From positions 103,835 through 167,834 of the forward strand of contig NZ_JAOOPY010000013.1 of assembly GCF_025486315.1 (NCBI RefSeq): DNA of 64,000 bases, written 5' to 3'. Shown in pieces: positions 1 through 7,410 of this stretch. A program made the translations under genes and the position numbers. Numbering within the stretch: the first letter of the stretch is position 1; each line of letters starts with the position of its first letter. Source of the stretch: Variovorax sp. N23 (GTDB lineage Bacteria; Pseudomonadota; Gammaproteobacteria; Burkholderiales; Burkholderiaceae_C). A model generated the notes under the pieces. It ran no database searches. It saw nothing but the letters and a program-made list of their open reading frames with translations, and was not told the origin of the DNA.

Positions 1-335
1 CGCGCGTCGGGGAACGCACTGCGCAGGACGTGGTAGAGCCGTCCCCAGGCGGTCAGGAGCTGCGGCAATTCGCGCTTGCCCGCGATGGAGCCGTCCTGCG
101 CGAGCGTCACGCGCTGCGCCACCGTCACACCAAGGCTATCGTCAGCCGCGATCCCTGCAGCGGACAGCACTTCCATCAACTCGGGATGGGTCACGATTCC
201 GGCGCCGCGCCCCTGCAATTCCTCGGCCACCCGCTCGTAGACGTGCACGTCCCAGCCAGCCCGCAGCAGCAGGTTGGCTGCGAAAAGACCGCCCAACGAC
301 CCGCCCACGACAACGGCCTTGCGTGCCGCCTTCAT
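1..335 (-). CDS. FAD-dependent aromatic monooxygenase, N-terminal part (runs off window)
   Basis: Only the first 111 codons are inside the window; the gene continues past the left edge. The N-terminus carries an FAD-binding Rossmann motif (GGSLGGLFAA at residues 11-20), the acidic end of the second strand (YER) and a RGAGIV segment. All of these are typical of PHBH-type flavin hydroxylases such as 2,6-dihydroxypyridine 3-monooxygenase. The ATG overlaps the stop of the upstream VOC gene in an ATGA arrangement, so the two are translationally coupled. It resembles the complete monooxygenase at 10917-12104 (same GGSL.GLF start and R.GGIV region), so the window has two members of this family. The substrate is not deducible. 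Confidence 0.85.
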   Translation of the reverse strand, partial: MKAARKAVVVGGSLGGLFAANLLLRAGWDVHVYERVAEELQGRGAGIVTHPELMEVLSAAGIAADDSLGVTVAQRVTLAQDGSIAGKRELPQLLTAWGRLYHVLRSAFPDA

Positions 336-808
336 GGCTGTTGTCCTTGCTGCGCTTGGGTTTGGCCGGCCACCTGCGCAGCCTCCTCTGCAGGAAAATT
401 CAACTCGATCGTGACGCCGGATGGGTCTTCGACAAAGACCTGATGAAGCCCCAGACTGGGCACGGTGCGCTCGCGAAACGCAAGCTGAGCGCTCTCCAGA
501 CGCGCCTGCATCCCCGTCAGGTCGGTCGCCAAGAAGGCCAGATGGTCCACGGCTGCACTGCCATGCAGACTGTCCGCACCCTTTTCTCCGAGGTAATCGA
601 CCAGACCCTGCGGGTCATTCGGGTCGACGCCAATCAGGTGGACCACGCCATAGTCGGCCTCGTCACCGCCTCGGTAGAGCCAGGCCCCGGGGAACTCAAA
701 AGGAGGCCTGAAGCCCTCCTTGAAACCCAGGATGTCGGTGTAGAACTTGCGCGACGCGTCGAGCGTCGTCGTGCGCACGGAGTAATGCGCTAGCTTGGTG
801 ATCGGCAT
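332..808 (-). CDS. VOC (glyoxalase/ring-cleavage dioxygenase superfamily) protein
   Basis: This 158-residue protein has two beta-alpha-beta-beta-beta modules of the vicinal oxygen chelate fold. It opens with LAHYSVRT (candidate metal-ligand His at residue 8), has VDHLAF near residue 90 and ends the fold with VFVEDPSGVTIELNF, the usual Glu ligand position. Family members are lyases, isomerases or extradiol dioxygenases acting in catabolic pathways. The start is 22 bases downstream of a palindromic operator-like site (831-844) also found in the TetR/ABC control region. It overlaps the following FAD monooxygenase by 4 bases, so the two probably act on successive intermediates. The exact reaction is unknown. 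Confidence 0.8.
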   Translation of the reverse strand: MPITKLAHYSVRTTTLDASRKFYTDILGFKEGFRPPFEFPGAWLYRGGDEADYGVVHLIGVDPNDPQGLVDYLGEKGADSLHGSAAVDHLAFLATDLTGMQARLESAQLAFRERTVPSLGLHQVFVEDPSGVTIELNFPAEEAAQVAGQTQAQQGQQP

Positions 809-830
809 GGCTCTTTCCTTGATCCATTAG

Positions 831-844
831 TTATCGATGGATAA
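831..844. promoter_or_regulatory. Predicted TetR operator, site 1 (TTATC-N4-GATAA)
   Basis: A perfect inverted repeat TTATC-GATG-GATAA lies 22 bases upstream of the VOC gene start. The same half-sites recur at 1604-1617 (one mismatch) and 1639-1652 (perfect), around the TetR gene's own control region. The shared motif ties the VOC-monooxygenase pair and the ABC importer to the TetR regulator between them. Binding is inferred, not shown. Confidence 0.6.
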
Positions 845-903
845 ATAGTAGACCGATCATCAAATGCGCGCAAGCGGGCTTGCGCGGCTTACCGCAGGAA
901 GGC

Positions 904-1578
904 CTAGCCCCGCTGTGCTTTCAACACGGTCGGCACGCCCGCGATGAAGGCATCCACGCGCATGTCGATCAGCCGCTCCAGATTCTTGGGCGTCGGCAGT
1001 TCGTACACCCACTTGCGCACCCCGATATAGAAGACGCTCGAGTGCATGGCCCAGATGAGCTCGACCTCCTCGTCCTCATCCTGTGCACTGAGCGGCTCAC
1101 GAATGCCGTAGCTATGGCGAAGCTCCCTGGCGATCACGAGAAAGTGCCGCTCCCTGAGGCGCGCCAAATACTTCTGGTTGATGCCGCCTCGACTCAGGCC
1201 CGCGTAGATGAAGATCCGCACCCATTCCCCTCGCAATACGAAGCGCGCGTAGTCTTTCAAGTAGCGCTTGAGCCTGTCCGGCAGGGGTACCGACCGGTCT
1301 GCGAGCCACTCCTCCCATTCGGGGTTCCAACGCCGAACGAAGACGTCTTCATACACGCGGTCGACCAAGGCCTCCTTGGTTGGAAAGTAACGGTAGAGCA
1401 GGGGCTGGGTGATGCCGAGTTCGCCGGCCAGTTCGCGCGTGCTGGCATCGAAGCCCTTGCGGGCGAAGAAGGCGGTCGCGGCCTGGAGGATCTGATGTTC
1501 ACGGTCTTCCGGTGCGAGCCGCCGACGGGTGGGCGGCACAACGGCGGCGTCAGGTGCGCTGGGCTTGCGAGTGGCCAT
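904..1578 (-). CDS. TetR/AcrR-family transcriptional regulator
   Basis: This 224-residue regulator has an N-terminal TetR helix-turn-helix: ILQAATAFFARKGF, then TRELAGELGITQPLLYRYF and KEALVDRVYEDVF. The larger C-terminal part is the ligand-binding and dimerisation domain, including WAMHSSVFYIGVRKW. The ATG at 1578 was preferred over an upstream TTG at 1617 because the TetR fold begins shortly after it and the TTG would lie inside a putative operator. It is divergent from the ABC importer and upstream of the VOC-monooxygenase genes. Palindromic TTATC-N4-GATAA sites occur in both control regions, so it is likely a ligand-released repressor of uptake and degradation of one compound. Confidence 0.88.
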   Translation of the reverse strand: MATRKPSAPDAAVVPPTRRRLAPEDREHQILQAATAFFARKGFDASTRELAGELGITQPLLYRYFPTKEALVDRVYEDVFVRRWNPEWEEWLADRSVPLPDRLKRYLKDYARFVLRGEWVRIFIYAGLSRGGINQKYLARLRERHFLVIARELRHSYGIREPLSAQDEDEEVELIWAMHSSVFYIGVRKWVYELPTPKNLERLIDMRVDAFIAGVPTVLKAQRG

Positions 1579-1603
1579 GGGATCGGGGTATTTCCTAGGT
1601 TGT

Positions 1604-1617
1604 TTATCGATTGACAA
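1604..1617. promoter_or_regulatory. Predicted TetR operator, site 2, overlapping a -35-like box
   Basis: TTATC-GATT-GACAA is the site-1 motif with one mismatch. It overlaps a plus-strand TTGACA at 1611-1616 that could be the -35 element of the importer operon. A weak -10 candidate lies around 1634-1640. A repressor bound here would occlude RNA polymerase and could also repress the tetR gene. Confidence 0.55.
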
Positions 1618-1638
1618 ATTAATCGACGTGCCACAAAG

Positions 1639-1652
1639 TTATCACACGATAA
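1639..1652. promoter_or_regulatory. Predicted TetR operator, site 3 (TTATC-N4-GATAA)
   Basis: A perfect TTATC-ACAC-GATAA palindrome is centred 35 bases from site 2. It falls just downstream of the likely -10 region and 46 bases upstream of the receptor gene's ATG. Paired sites on either side of a promoter are usual for TetR-family repression. Confidence 0.6.
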
Positions 1653-1698
1653 ACAGAAGGTGCTTTGCACGTCAAGGCACCGCCCAGGAGAACATCCC

Positions 1699-2922
1699 AT
1701 GCACCCACGTTTTTGCGTCTCGCCTCGTCGGCTCCTGCTGGCTTTCACGACTGTAGCGTTCGTCTCGTCGGCTGGCCTGGCCCTGGCCCAGAGCGCACCG
1801 ATCAAGATCGGACTGCCGATCCCGTTAACCGGTCCCTATGGCGCCGAGGCCAAGGACCAGGCGAAGAACGCCGAACTCGCGGTCAAGGAATTCAACGATG
1901 CGGGTGGGTTGGCAGGACGACGCGCCGAATTGCTGGTGCGCGATGACAAGCTCAATCCTGGCGAAGCCGCTACGCGGACGCTCGAACTACTGGAGAAGGA
2001 CGGCGCGAACTTCATCGTCGGAGGGCTCTCGGCGGCGACGCAGCTGTCGATCAACAACGTGACACGCCAACGCAAGGTCATCTACGTCTCGATCAGCCAG
2101 TCCGACGCCATCAACGAAGCGGCGGATGCCAGCCCCTACACCTTTCATGAGGCGCTCAACCCGCACATGACGACGCAGGCGCTTGGCCGCTTCGTTTTCA
2201 AGAAGGGCATGCGCATCGCCTTCCTCACTGCGGACTATGCCTACGGGCAGGAAATGACGCGTGGCTTCACGCGTATCGCGAAGGAAGTGGGTGCGGAGGT
2301 GGTGGGAGAAGTCAAACATCCGCTGGGCCACCAGGACTATTCCACCTTCCTGCCGCGCCTGCAGGCCATGAAGCCCGACGTCCTCGTATTCAACAATTTC
2401 GGCCGAGACAACCAGGTCGCCATCAAACAGGCCGCCGACTTCGGCATGAAGAAATCGATGCGCTTCATGACACCGATCCTGACGTACACCGCTCGCGTCT
2501 CTGGCGGACCTTCGGTGTACGACGGCGTCATCGGCGGAACGCAGTACTTCTGGGGAATTCAGGACGGGACGCCTTCCGCCAAGACCTTCAATGCCAGCTT
2601 CCGCGCACTCAACGACGGGCGCTATCCCTCCGACTACGGGGCGATGGCGTACTCCGCGGTCAAATCGCTGCTCCTCGCGGTGAAAGCCGCCGGTTCTACA
2701 GACACCGAGAAGGTCGCGACGTCGTTGCGTGCGCTGAAATACGACACGTACAAGGGCACACAGTACTACCGCGCCTGCGATCAGCAGTCAGTGCAGTCGG
2801 TGATGGTGATCGAATCCAAAGCCAAGGATGTGAAGGACCCGGCCGATGTCTTCCGCGTCGTGCACGTCGAGCCTGCGAGCGAGTCGATGCTTCGCTCCTG
2901 CCAGGAACTGGGCTTCAAGTAA
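1699..2922 (+). CDS. Periplasmic substrate-binding protein of a Liv-type ABC importer
   Basis: This 407-residue protein has a Sec signal peptide (hydrophobic stretch ending at SAGLALAQ, residues about 12-32). The mature part is a type I periplasmic binding protein of the LivK/AmiC class: IKIGLPIPLTGPYGAEAKDQ, NAELAVKEFN, then LLVRDDKLNPGEA. ATG 1699 is chosen because AGGAG lies 8 bases upstream and the signal peptide follows at once; an earlier in-frame ATG at 1660 adds a non-signal extension. It heads a five-gene operon with two permeases and two ATPases. Such systems import branched-chain amino acids but also aromatic acids, amides and urea; the neighbouring monooxygenase suggests an aromatic or heterocyclic substrate. 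Confidence 0.92.
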   Translation: MHPRFCVSPRRLLLAFTTVAFVSSAGLALAQSAPIKIGLPIPLTGPYGAEAKDQAKNAELAVKEFNDAGGLAGRRAELLVRDDKLNPGEAATRTLELLEKDGANFIVGGLSAATQLSINNVTRQRKVIYVSISQSDAINEAADASPYTFHEALNPHMTTQALGRFVFKKGMRIAFLTADYAYGQEMTRGFTRIAKEVGAEVVGEVKHPLGHQDYSTFLPRLQAMKPDVLVFNNFGRDNQVAIKQAADFGMKKSMRFMTPILTYTARVSGGPSVYDGVIGGTQYFWGIQDGTPSAKTFNASFRALNDGRYPSDYGAMAYSAVKSLLLAVKAAGSTDTEKVATSLRALKYDTYKGTQYYRACDQQSVQSVMVIESKAKDVKDPADVFRVVHVEPASESMLRSCQELGFK

Positions 2923-2961
2923 TCGCGCCGGCGCCACCGCTTGCGAATGTCTGGATCCCTC

Positions 2962-3846
2962 ATGGATGGAATCACCCCCCAACTGCTCGCGTTGCAGGTT
3001 TTCACAGGCCTCGCGCTCGGTGCAATCTACGTGCTGCTGGCCGTCGGCCTGTCGCTCATCTTCGGCATGTTGACCGTCGTCAACTTCGCGCACGGCGCGT
3101 TCTTCATGCTGGGTGCGTACATCGGCGTGTTCGCCGCGGAGCAGACCGGCAGCTTCTGGGCCGCGTTGGTGCTTGCGCCGCTGGCCGTCGCCGTCGTCGG
3201 GATGGCATGCGAGCGATGGTTGATCCGTCCGCTGTACGGGCGAGGCATCGACTATCCATTGCTGCTCACCTTCGGCTTGGCCTACATCATGGTTGAAGGC
3301 GTTCGTATCGTGTTCGGCAAGTCTGGTCTGCCCTTCGACACGCCGGAAATCCTGCAGGGCTCCGTCAGCCTGGGCTTCGCCGACTTTCCGACCTACCGAC
3401 TCTTCGTCATCGCCGTGGTCGCGGCCCTTTTGCTCGGACTCTGGCTGTTGATCGAACGTACGTCCTTTGGACTGATCGTTCGGGCCGGCGCACGCGACCC
3501 GGTCATTGTCCGCGTGCTCGGCATCGACGTGTCGCGCGTCTGGCTGTTGGTTTTTGGGATGGGCACCGGCATCGCCGCGCTGGCCGGTGTGCTGTCTGCG
3601 CCGCTGCAAGGCGTCTCTCCCGAGATGGGGACTTCGGTGCTGACGGTCGCATTCGTCGTCACGGTCGTCGGCGGCATGGGATCTCTCATGGGCGCAGTGG
3701 TCGCAGGACTGCTCGTCGGCGTGGTCGAAAGCCTGGCGGTGCTGTTTTTCCCAGAGGCCGCCAAGGTCTCGATGTTCGTGCTGATGGCCGGCGTGCTGCT
3801 GGTGCGTCCGCAGGGCCTCTTCGGTCGTGCCGGCCTGATGGCCTGA
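2962..3846 (+). CDS. livH: Branched-chain-type ABC transporter permease (LivH family)
   Basis: This 294-residue polytopic inner-membrane protein has about eight hydrophobic segments. The family signature is GLSLIFGMLTVVNFAHG followed by MLGAYIG. GGMGSLMGAVVAGLLVG near residue 250 is the conserved cytoplasmic-loop region contacting the ATPase. Three in-frame starts exist (TTG 2941, ATG 2947, ATG 2962); 2962 gives the length and N-terminus typical of LivH, but no start has a strong ribosome-binding site. It lies 39 bases after the receptor gene and 24 before livM. Confidence 0.9.
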   Translation: MDGITPQLLALQVFTGLALGAIYVLLAVGLSLIFGMLTVVNFAHGAFFMLGAYIGVFAAEQTGSFWAALVLAPLAVAVVGMACERWLIRPLYGRGIDYPLLLTFGLAYIMVEGVRIVFGKSGLPFDTPEILQGSVSLGFADFPTYRLFVIAVVAALLLGLWLLIERTSFGLIVRAGARDPVIVRVLGIDVSRVWLLVFGMGTGIAALAGVLSAPLQGVSPEMGTSVLTVAFVVTVVGGMGSLMGAVVAGLLVGVVESLAVLFFPEAAKVSMFVLMAGVLLVRPQGLFGRAGLMA

Positions 3847-3870
3847 GCGCGCTCTCCTCCAAGGAAACAT

Positions 3871-4875
3871 ATGACCACCACCCTGAAAGCTGCAGTGCGG
3901 CCGATCGATAGCGGCACGAAGCACCCTGCGAGAAGGGCAATGAAGGCGATCGCGAAGCACCGCATCGCTGCGACCTTTGCGGTCCTTGCCGTCTTCCCGT
4001 GGCTGATGCCCTATCAGTCGCTGGCCATCAACATCCTGGTCTATGGCCTCTATGCAGTGGGCTTCAACCTGTTGTTCGGCTATACCGGCTTGCTGTCGTT
4101 CGGGCATGCCGCGTTCCTCGGCGTGGGGGCCTATACCGCCGGCATCCTCATCGCTCAGCATGGCACCGCTTGGTGGCTGGCTATCCCTCTCGCCATCGTT
4201 GCTGGATGCATCGTTGCGCTCGCCATGGGCCTGTTGGCCATTCGCACGCGCGGCATCTATTTCGCGATGGTTACGCTGGCGCTGTCGCAATGCGTGTACT
4301 TCCTCATCTACCAGCTACCGGCCTCTGGCGGAGAGAACGGACTGCGCGGCGTGAACGTGAGCGAGGTGTCGCTGCTGGGCCTGAAGCTCGATCTGCTCAA
4401 CCCGATGCAGAAGTACTACTTTGTCTTTGCCTTCGTCATGGTTGCCATGGGCGTGCTCTCCCGGATCCTTGCATCGCCGTTTGGCGCTGCCATCGAAGCA
4501 GTTCGCGAGAACGAAGCCCGAGCGCGAGCCTGCGGCTTCGATATCGAGCGCACCAAGCTGCTGTCCTTTGTTCTGTCCGCTGGCTTTTGCGCGCTGGCCG
4601 GTGCGCTCAACGCGATCCATCTGTCGAGCGTGCCGATCGAGACCTTGCACTACGCGACGTCGGGGATGGTCGTCATGCTGTGCTTGCTGGGTGGCATGGG
4701 CACGTACTTCGGTCCGTTTGTGGGGGCAGCACTGTTCCTGCTGATCCAAGACACGGCTTCGGCATGGACCGAGCACTGGCAGCTCTACGTCGGCATCGTG
4801 TTCGTTTTCTTCGTGCTCTTCTTCCCGAAGGGTGTGTGGGGAACCCTGCTCGAAAGGCTGAGCCATGACCGCTGA
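3871..4875 (+). CDS. livM: Branched-chain-type ABC transporter permease (LivM family)
   Basis: This 334-residue permease partners LivH. After a basic N-terminal cytoplasmic stretch of about 40 residues come eight or more membrane segments with the LivM signature GFNLLFGYTGLLSFGHAAFLGVGAY. A conserved loop VRENEARARACGFDIERTK near residue 212 is the ATPase-coupling region. AAGGAA stands just ahead of the ATG. The 3' end overlaps livG by 11 bases, so the two are translationally coupled. Confidence 0.92.
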   Translation: MTTTLKAAVRPIDSGTKHPARRAMKAIAKHRIAATFAVLAVFPWLMPYQSLAINILVYGLYAVGFNLLFGYTGLLSFGHAAFLGVGAYTAGILIAQHGTAWWLAIPLAIVAGCIVALAMGLLAIRTRGIYFAMVTLALSQCVYFLIYQLPASGGENGLRGVNVSEVSLLGLKLDLLNPMQKYYFVFAFVMVAMGVLSRILASPFGAAIEAVRENEARARACGFDIERTKLLSFVLSAGFCALAGALNAIHLSSVPIETLHYATSGMVVMLCLLGGMGTYFGPFVGAALFLLIQDTASAWTEHWQLYVGIVFVFFVLFFPKGVWGTLLERLSHDR

Positions 4876-5617
4876 TCCCGTCATCGAGACCCGCGGCGTG
4901 GGCATGCGCTTTCAGGGGTTCACCGCGCTCAAAGACGTCAATGTTCGCATCCAGCCTGGCATCTTGACGTCCATCATCGGGCCCAACGGAGCAGGCAAGA
5001 GCACCTACTTCAACATCCTGTCCGGCGCGTTGCGGCCATCCGATGGGCAAGTGCTGTTTCAAGGCAATGACATCACCGGCACGCCGCCTCACCGGTTCGC
5101 GCACATTGGTATCGCCAAGTCGTTTCAGATCACGAACCTTTTCCCAAACTTCACCGCTCTGGAGAACGTACGCATCGGCCTGCAGGCACATGTGTCGCGT
5201 TATGGGCTCTGGCGCAGGCGAGCTCTGCTCCAAGGGCTCACCGAAGAAGCGACGGCACTGCTCGAGACCGTGGGGCTTGCGGACTGTGCACAGAGACCGG
5301 CTCGGGAGCTCGCTCATGGCCAGCAGCGGGCACTGGAGATCGCGGTGGCTCTTGCGGCCCGACCGCGGCTTTTGCTGATGGATGAACCCACCGCTGGCAT
5401 GAGCCCTGAAGAAACGCGCGTGATGATGGACCTGATCCGCAAGCTCGTCGGGGAGCGCACGGTGGTCTTGGTCGAGCACAAGATGAAGATGGTGATGAGC
5501 ATCAGCGAGCGCCTGGTCGTGCTGCATCACGGCGAACTCATCGCCGAAGGGACGCCCGACGACATTCGAGGCAACGAGATGGTTCGACGCGTCTATCTCG
5601 GCCAAGGCCAACACTAG
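4865..5617 (+). CDS. livG: ABC transporter ATP-binding protein (LivG family)
   Basis: This 250-residue ATPase has Walker A GPNGAGKSTYFN (residues about 39-50), a signature motif LAHGQQRALEIA and Walker B LLLMDEPTAGMSPEE with the catalytic Glu. The PNFTALENVRIGLQ segment is specific to the LivG subfamily. It starts inside the end of livM and is followed 16 bases later by livF. It energises the importer with LivF on the cytoplasmic face. Confidence 0.93.
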   Translation: MTADPVIETRGVGMRFQGFTALKDVNVRIQPGILTSIIGPNGAGKSTYFNILSGALRPSDGQVLFQGNDITGTPPHRFAHIGIAKSFQITNLFPNFTALENVRIGLQAHVSRYGLWRRRALLQGLTEEATALLETVGLADCAQRPARELAHGQQRALEIAVALAARPRLLLMDEPTAGMSPEETRVMMDLIRKLVGERTVVLVEHKMKMVMSISERLVVLHHGELIAEGTPDDIRGNEMVRRVYLGQGQH

Positions 5618-5633
5618 GGAATCGGAGGATCTC

Positions 5634-6344
5634 ATGGCACTTTTGGAAATCAAGGGCCTCCACGCCTGGTATGGGTCGAGCCACGTGCTGCAAGGCATCG
5701 ACCTGGATGTGGAACAGGGCGAACTCGTCTGCCTGATCGGACGCAATGGCGCAGGAAAGACCACGACAGTCAAAAGTGTGGCCGGCCTTATGTCAAAGGT
5801 TCGTGGGTCGATCCGGTTCGACGGCGAGGAGTTGGTCGGCCTGCCGGCCCATGCAAGGTTCGTCCGTGGCCTGGCCTATGTGCCGGAAGAGCGCCGCATC
5901 GTCCCGGGACTGACCGTTCGCGAGAACATCCGGTTAGGTCTGCTGTCGTCGCCGCTGCGCCGCAAAGAAAGCGACGTCATCGAAGAGATCGCCGAAACCT
6001 TTCCCCGGCTCAAGGAGCGACTGGACCAGGCAGCGACCACGATGTCAGGGGGTGAGCAGCAAATGCTGGCGATTGCACGCGCAGTGGCAGCGAAGCCCCG
6101 CTTCGTCTTACTCGACGAACCTTCGGAAGGCATCATGCCGCTGCTCGTCGACGAAATGTTTGCCTACTTCTCGGCGTTGAAGAAGTCGGGCGTCACCATC
6201 CTGCTGATCGAGCAAAACGTCGATCTCGCGCTGCGCATCGCCGACCGGGCCTACATCCTCGACCAGGGCGGCATCGTGTACCGGGGAACGGCCGAGGAGA
6301 TGCTCGGCGACGCGGCCATCCAAGAACGCTACTGCGCGGTGTAG
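5634..6344 (+). CDS. livF: ABC transporter ATP-binding protein (LivF family)
   Basis: This 236-residue ATPase is the second nucleotide-binding subunit of the importer. It has Walker A GRNGAGKTTTVK, signature MSGGEQQMLAIARAV, Walker B FVLLDEPSEGIMP and a switch His replaced by LLIEQNVDLAL, all usual for LivF. GGAGG lies just upstream of the ATG. It closes the operon; the next gene is convergent from the other strand with 70 bases between them. Confidence 0.93.
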   Translation: MALLEIKGLHAWYGSSHVLQGIDLDVEQGELVCLIGRNGAGKTTTVKSVAGLMSKVRGSIRFDGEELVGLPAHARFVRGLAYVPEERRIVPGLTVRENIRLGLLSSPLRRKESDVIEEIAETFPRLKERLDQAATTMSGGEQQMLAIARAVAAKPRFVLLDEPSEGIMPLLVDEMFAYFSALKKSGVTILLIEQNVDLALRIADRAYILDQGGIVYRGTAEEMLGDAAIQERYCAV

Positions 6345-6414
6345 CGCTACCCCGAGGCCGACGCATGGCACGCCGGCTCCCGCATCGACCGCACCAGGTG
6401 GTCTTCTTGGGTGG

Positions 6415-7410
6415 TCAGTTGGGTTTGAGATGACCATCCCGCAACGCGGCGCGGATCAGGTCGACATCCTTGTCGATCATCGTTTGAAACTGTTCCGGCG
6501 TGCCACCCGCCGGCGTCAGTCCCAGGGCCTTGAGCTTGGCTGCGACTTCCGGCGAGCGAATGGCAGCGTTCATGTCCAGGGAGAGCTTTTGGGCGACTGC
6601 CGTGGGCGTCTTCTCGGCGATGAAGAAGCCATTCCATTGCGACGACGTGAATCCCTTGACGCCAAGTTCCTCGAAGGTGGGAACGTCGGGCGAGAGGGGC
6701 GGCCGCTGCTCGCCGGTTGCGGCAAGGATCTTGATCTTTCCCGAGGGCAGATGAGGCGCAACCGCACTGTATGGCAAGAAGGAGGAAGAGACCTGGCCGT
6801 TGAGCAGTTGGACGATGACGTCACTGTTGCCCTTGAAGGGCACGTGGGTGATCTCGATGGACGCCGATTTCTGCAAAGCGAGCAGCAGCAGATGACCGGT
6901 CGACCCGTTGCCGAAAGACCCGAAGGACAGCGCGCCCGGGTCGGCCTTTGCACTGCGAATGAATTGGTCCAGCGTCTGCGGCATGGCGGCGTTCTTTTCC
7001 TGGCGGCCGACCACGAAGTACATCGGCGTCTCGGTGGCGGCGATGAGCGGCTTCAACTCCTTGAACGTGTCGAACGGCATCTTCTTCGTGAAGGTGTTCT
7101 GCACGATCAGTGAGATGTTGCTGAGGATCGTGTAGCCATCGGCAGGAGCGCGAACCACATCGGAGGTTCCGATCAATGTGTCGGCGCCGGGCTTGTTGTC
7201 CACCAGGACGGGCTGCTTCCAGATTTGCGAGAGCTGCAGGGCGAGGGTACGGGCGATCGCATCGGAGTTTCCGCCGGCGGGAAACGGCACCACGATCCGT
7301 ACGGGACGGTCCGGGAAGCCGACTGCCTGGCTTTGGGCGAGCGCGGCCGTCACGGTCGATGTCGCGGCCGTGCCGATGAGCGCGGCGATGAGTTGGCGTC
7401 TGGTTGTCAT
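6415..7410 (-). CDS. Bug/TctC-family periplasmic tripartite-tricarboxylate receptor
   Basis: This 331-residue exported protein has an N-terminal signal peptide (MTTRRQLIAALIGTAATS to LAQ, residues 1-25). The Bug family core follows: FPDRPVRIVVPFPAGGNSDAIAR, then KPGADTLIGTSDVVRAPADGYT. Bug proteins are very abundant in Burkholderiales and bind carboxylates, aromatic acids or amides in the periplasm, often without linked membrane subunits; none is visible here. Its ATG overlaps the CocE-like hydrolase stop by 4 bases, so the hydrolase is upstream in the same transcript. The receptor may deliver the hydrolase's substrate or product. Confidence 0.9.
   Translation of the reverse strand: MTTRRQLIAALIGTAATSTVTAALAQSQAVGFPDRPVRIVVPFPAGGNSDAIARTLALQLSQIWKQPVLVDNKPGADTLIGTSDVVRAPADGYTILSNISLIVQNTFTKKMPFDTFKELKPLIAATETPMYFVVGRQEKNAAMPQTLDQFIRSAKADPGALSFGSFGNGSTGHLLLLALQKSASIEITHVPFKGNSDVIVQLLNGQVSSSFLPYSAVAPHLPSGKIKILAATGEQRPPLSPDVPTFEELGVKGFTSSQWNGFFIAEKTPTAVAQKLSLDMNAAIRSPEVAAKLKALGLTPAGGTPEQFQTMIDKDVDLIRAALRDGHLKPN

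Noticed and set aside
2788..4290. A 500-codon minus-strand frame opposite the Liv permease genes
   Set aside because: Gln/His/Arg/Asp-rich translation with no motif; the plus strand encodes well-conserved LivH and LivM.
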